Of a stretch of DNA of 7,504 nucleotides, positions 5,534 through 7,504 are shown in pieces. Below the pieces are notes generated by a model. It did not search any database. It was not told the origin of the DNA and was given only the letters and a program-made list of their open reading frames with translations. Both the position numbers and the translations under genes were made by a program. This stretch comes from Chloroflexota bacterium. GTDB taxonomy: Bacteria > Chloroflexota > Dormibacteria > CF-121. The stretch covers positions 1 through 7,504 of the forward strand of contig VBFF01000022.1 in NCBI GenBank assembly GCA_005889285.1, in the 5' to 3' direction. The first letter of the stretch is position 1. Every line of letters begins with the position of its first letter.

Positions 5534-6562
5534 CTAGCGGACTTTCCGGTGTGCGCCTTCGACCGACTTGAGCGCGTAATGGTGCTTGGTGTTCAGGTGG
5601 CGGACGGTCCCGCTCTTGCTGCGGAAGACCATCGATTCGGTCTCTGCCCAGAAGTGGTGGTAGATGACGCCGTGCAGGAACTCTCCATCGGTGACGCCCG
5701 TTGCGGCAAAGGCAACGTCCTCACCGCGCACCAGGTCGTCGACCGAGAAGACGCCACGCAGGTCCTCGTAGCCGGCGGCGCGCGCCTTCTCCTCGTCGTC
5801 GCGCGATCGCAACCAGAGGCGGCACTGGAGGTCACCGCCCAGGCATTTCAGCGCGCAGGCGGCGAGCACCGCCTCTGGCAAGCCACCAATGCCGAGCATC
5901 ACGTCGATCCCCGTTCCCTCGAGCGTCGCCATGATCGCGGCCGCGATGTCGCCGTCGCTGAGTAGCGTGATCCGGGCGCCGACCTGACGCACCTGGTCCA
6001 TCAGCGGTTCGTGGCGCGGCCGATCGAGCATTACTACGGTGAGGTCGGAGACCTGGACCTTCTTGGCGAAGGCGACACGTTGGAGGTTGTTCTCGACGGA
6101 GTCCGTCACGTCGACCGACCCGCGGGCTTCCGGGCCGACGGCGATCTTCTCGGCGTACATGCCGACCGGCGCGCGCACCAGCGACCCGCGCTCCGCCGTG
6201 GCGATGACCGACACGGCATTGGGAAGGCCCTTGGCCACCAGGGTGGAGCCGTCGAGCGGCTTGAGCGCCACGTCGCAGGCGTCACCGCTTCCGTCCCCGA
6301 CGGTCTGGCCCAGCCCGAGCGGCGCCGACACCGATTCCTCGCCGATCACGACGGTGCCCTTGACGTGCACACCAGTCAGCGCCTCGCGCATGGCGTTGGC
6401 CGCTGTCCCGCGGATTCCCTCTCGATCGAGGTTGCCCATCCAGCGCCCAGCCGAGAGGGCGGCGGCCTCGGTGGCGCGCACCAGCTCGAGGCCGAGATTC
6501 GGCTGGACCGTTCGCGACGTGGTCACACCGCCCGAGGAGGGCGTGGAGACGTCCGACCTCAC
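5534..6562 (-). CDS. glpX: GlpX-type class II fructose-1,6-bisphosphatase homologue with altered metal site
   Basis: Class II FBPases hydrolyse fructose 1,6-bisphosphate to fructose 6-phosphate in gluconeogenesis or the Calvin cycle. The 342-residue product aligns end to end with GlpX: NLGLELVRATEAAAL (22-36), the VVIGEE segment (71-76), PLDGSTLVAKGLPNA (102-116), GPEARGSVDV (143-152), SDGDIAAAI (202-210), GIGGLPEAVLAA (224-235) and ATGVTDGEFLHGV (287-299). Compared from memory with E. coli GlpX, the metal ligand Asp33 is Arg51, the first Asp of the DPxDGT motif (Asp85) is Lys101, and the GEGExDEAP loop is reduced to GEESVSAP. Glu75 (Glu57) and Glu230 (Glu213) remain. Activity is therefore doubtful and the symbol denotes homology only. 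GTG at 6562 overlaps the pyrG stop as GTGA and implies coupling; GTG at 6526 (330 residues) is an alternative. The open frame extends to 6811, but that part is antisense-like shadow within pyrG. Confidence 0.88.
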   Translation of the reverse strand: MRSDVSTPSSGGVTTSRTVQPNLGLELVRATEAAALSAGRWMGNLDREGIRGTAANAMREALTGVHVKGTVVIGEESVSAPLGLGQTVGDGSGDACDVALKPLDGSTLVAKGLPNAVSVIATAERGSLVRAPVGMYAEKIAVGPEARGSVDVTDSVENNLQRVAFAKKVQVSDLTVVMLDRPRHEPLMDQVRQVGARITLLSDGDIAAAIMATLEGTGIDVMLGIGGLPEAVLAACALKCLGGDLQCRLWLRSRDDEEKARAAGYEDLRGVFSVDDLVRGEDVAFAATGVTDGEFLHGVIYHHFWAETESMVFRSKSGTVRHLNTKHHYALKSVEGAHRKVR

Positions 6563-7504
6563 GCGCTTTGAGACGTCTTGTCCGTTGAGATCGCCGGCTT
6601 CTCGAGCGCCTCCGCATCGGCGGGCAGCACGCCGGCCCTGACCGCGGCCGCCTTCACGAAGTCGCGGAAGAGGGGATGTGGACGGTTCGGCCGGGAGCGG
6701 AATTCCGGATGAAATTGCGAGGCGACGAACCAGGGGTGGTCGCGCAACTCGATGATCTCGACCAGCCGGTCGTTGGGCGAGGTCCCGCTGAAGATCATGC
6801 CCGCTTCCCACATCGCCTCTCGGTAGGCGTTGTTGAACTCGAAACGATGCCGGTGGCGCTCATAGACGACTGGTTCGGCGTACGCCTGCGCCGCCAGCGT
6901 GCCGGGCTGGAGCTTGCAGGGATAGAGACCGAGCCGCATCGTGCCACCCTTGTCGGCGACGTCGCGCTGCTCCGGCAACAGGTCGATCACTGGGTGGCTG
7001 GTGAAGGCGTTGAACTCGGTGCTGTTGGCGTCGGGCTGACCCAGCAGGTCGCGGCCGAACTCGATCACGGCACATTGCATCCCGAGACAGAGCCCAAGGT
7101 AGGGCGTCAGCGAGGTCCGGGCGAAGCGTGCCGCGGCGATCTTGCCTTCGATGCCGCGATGACCGAATCCACCCGGAACCACCACGCCATCCACCTCATC
7201 GAGAGCGCGCAGATCACCGGTTTCCAGGGTTTCGGAGGCGATCCATTTGATATCGACCCGCAGATTGTGGTGCACGCCCGCGTGGCGGAGCGCTTCGGTC
7301 ACGCTGATGTAGGCGTCCGGCGCAGGAAGATACTTCCCCACCACCCCGATGCGCACGCTGCCGGCCGGGTGCTGGATGCGGTGCACGAGCTCGTTCCAGT
7401 CGCTCAGGTCGGGCGCCTGGGCGGGCGCCTCCAGCGCCTCGACAATGACGTTGCCCAGGCCGGAATCTTCCAGCATCAATGGCACTTCGTAGATGGAGGC
7501 GGCG
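6559..7504 (-). CDS. pyrG: CTP synthase, C-terminal part (start lies outside the window)
   Basis: CTP synthase makes CTP from UTP, ATP and glutamine. Some 315 of the usual roughly 540 residues are present; the frame is open through base 7504 and the N-terminal synthetase domain is mostly missing. The visible part starts with the end of that domain (SIYEVPLMLED), then a linker, then the class I glutamine amidotransferase domain from SVRIGVVGKY. Counting from the Val codon at 7485, the nucleophile is Cys133 in YLGLCLGMQ, and the rest of the triad is His259 and Glu261 in SQFHPEF. PGGFGHRGIEGK (104-115) and YERHRHRFEFN (208-218) are also typical. The tail after about residue 287 is short and non-conserved. 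The GTG at 7485 is internal, not a start, because conserved residues precede it. The stop overlaps the start of the glpX-like gene. Confidence 0.97.
   Translation of the reverse strand, partial: AASIYEVPLMLEDSGLGNVIVEALEAPAQAPDLSDWNELVHRIQHPAGSVRIGVVGKYLPAPDAYISVTEALRHAGVHHNLRVDIKWIASETLETGDLRALDEVDGVVVPGGFGHRGIEGKIAAARFARTSLTPYLGLCLGMQCAVIEFGRDLLGQPDANSTEFNAFTSHPVIDLLPEQRDVADKGGTMRLGLYPCKLQPGTLAAQAYAEPVVYERHRHRFEFNNAYREAMWEAGMIFSGTSPNDRLVEIIELRDHPWFVASQFHPEFRSRPNRPHPLFRDFVKAAAVRAGVLPADAEALEKPAISTDKTSQSA

Noticed and set aside
4589..5965. Long plus-strand open frame (458 codons) across the radical SAM, M23 and GlpX genes
   Set aside because: It runs across three genes and two intergenic gaps, including the tandem repeats, and resembles no family; this is what GC-rich antisense frames look like.
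6563..6811. Extended N-terminus of the GlpX homologue
   Set aside because: The frame is open upstream, but these codons lie within the conserved pyrG 3' end and the translation is low-complexity Arg/Gly/Pro with no GlpX match.

Overview
The window is a compact, GC-rich (roughly two-thirds G+C by eye) stretch of bacterial chromosome. All nine recognisable genes lie on the minus strand, so transcription runs from high to low coordinates. Protein features, GTG/TTG starts and gene order (rpmE, a YqhQ-type membrane protein, prfA, prmC) suggest a high-GC, uncultured-type bacterium near Chloroflexota/Dormibacterota. That assignment is an impression from remembered family sequences, not a computed placement.

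Layout in the direction of transcription: the 3' part of CTP synthase pyrG (7504-6559); a GlpX-type class II fructose-bisphosphatase homologue overlapping it through a GTGA junction (6562-5534); a 75-bp gap with a good sigma70-like promoter inside an inverted repeat; a membrane-anchored M23 (LytM-type) peptidase (5458-4811); an 85-bp gap filled largely by two tandem palindromic 32-33 bp repeats; a radical SAM protein of an uncharacterised family (4726-3476); a site-2-protease-type M50 metalloprotease (3429-2518); ribosomal protein L31 (2503-2297); a DUF1385/YqhQ membrane protein (2244-1351); release factor 1 (1351-272); and the first 96 codons of prmC (288-1, running off the window).

The last four genes form a housekeeping translation block: L31, RF1 and the methyltransferase that modifies the GGQ glutamine of RF1. 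RF1 and PrmC are joined to their upstream genes by 1-nt and 17-nt overlaps, which implies translational coupling. The four genes between pyrG and rpmE (glpX-like, M23, radical SAM, S2P) have no obvious shared pathway. Two of them work at the envelope or membrane.

No mobile element, CRISPR array, RNA gene or defence system is visible. The points most worth a second look are the GlpX homologue, which lacks key acidic metal ligands; the orphan radical SAM protein with extra cysteines before its cluster motif; the tandem palindromes ahead of it; and the dyad-flanked promoter that would give the M23 gene an almost leaderless mRNA with a TTG start.
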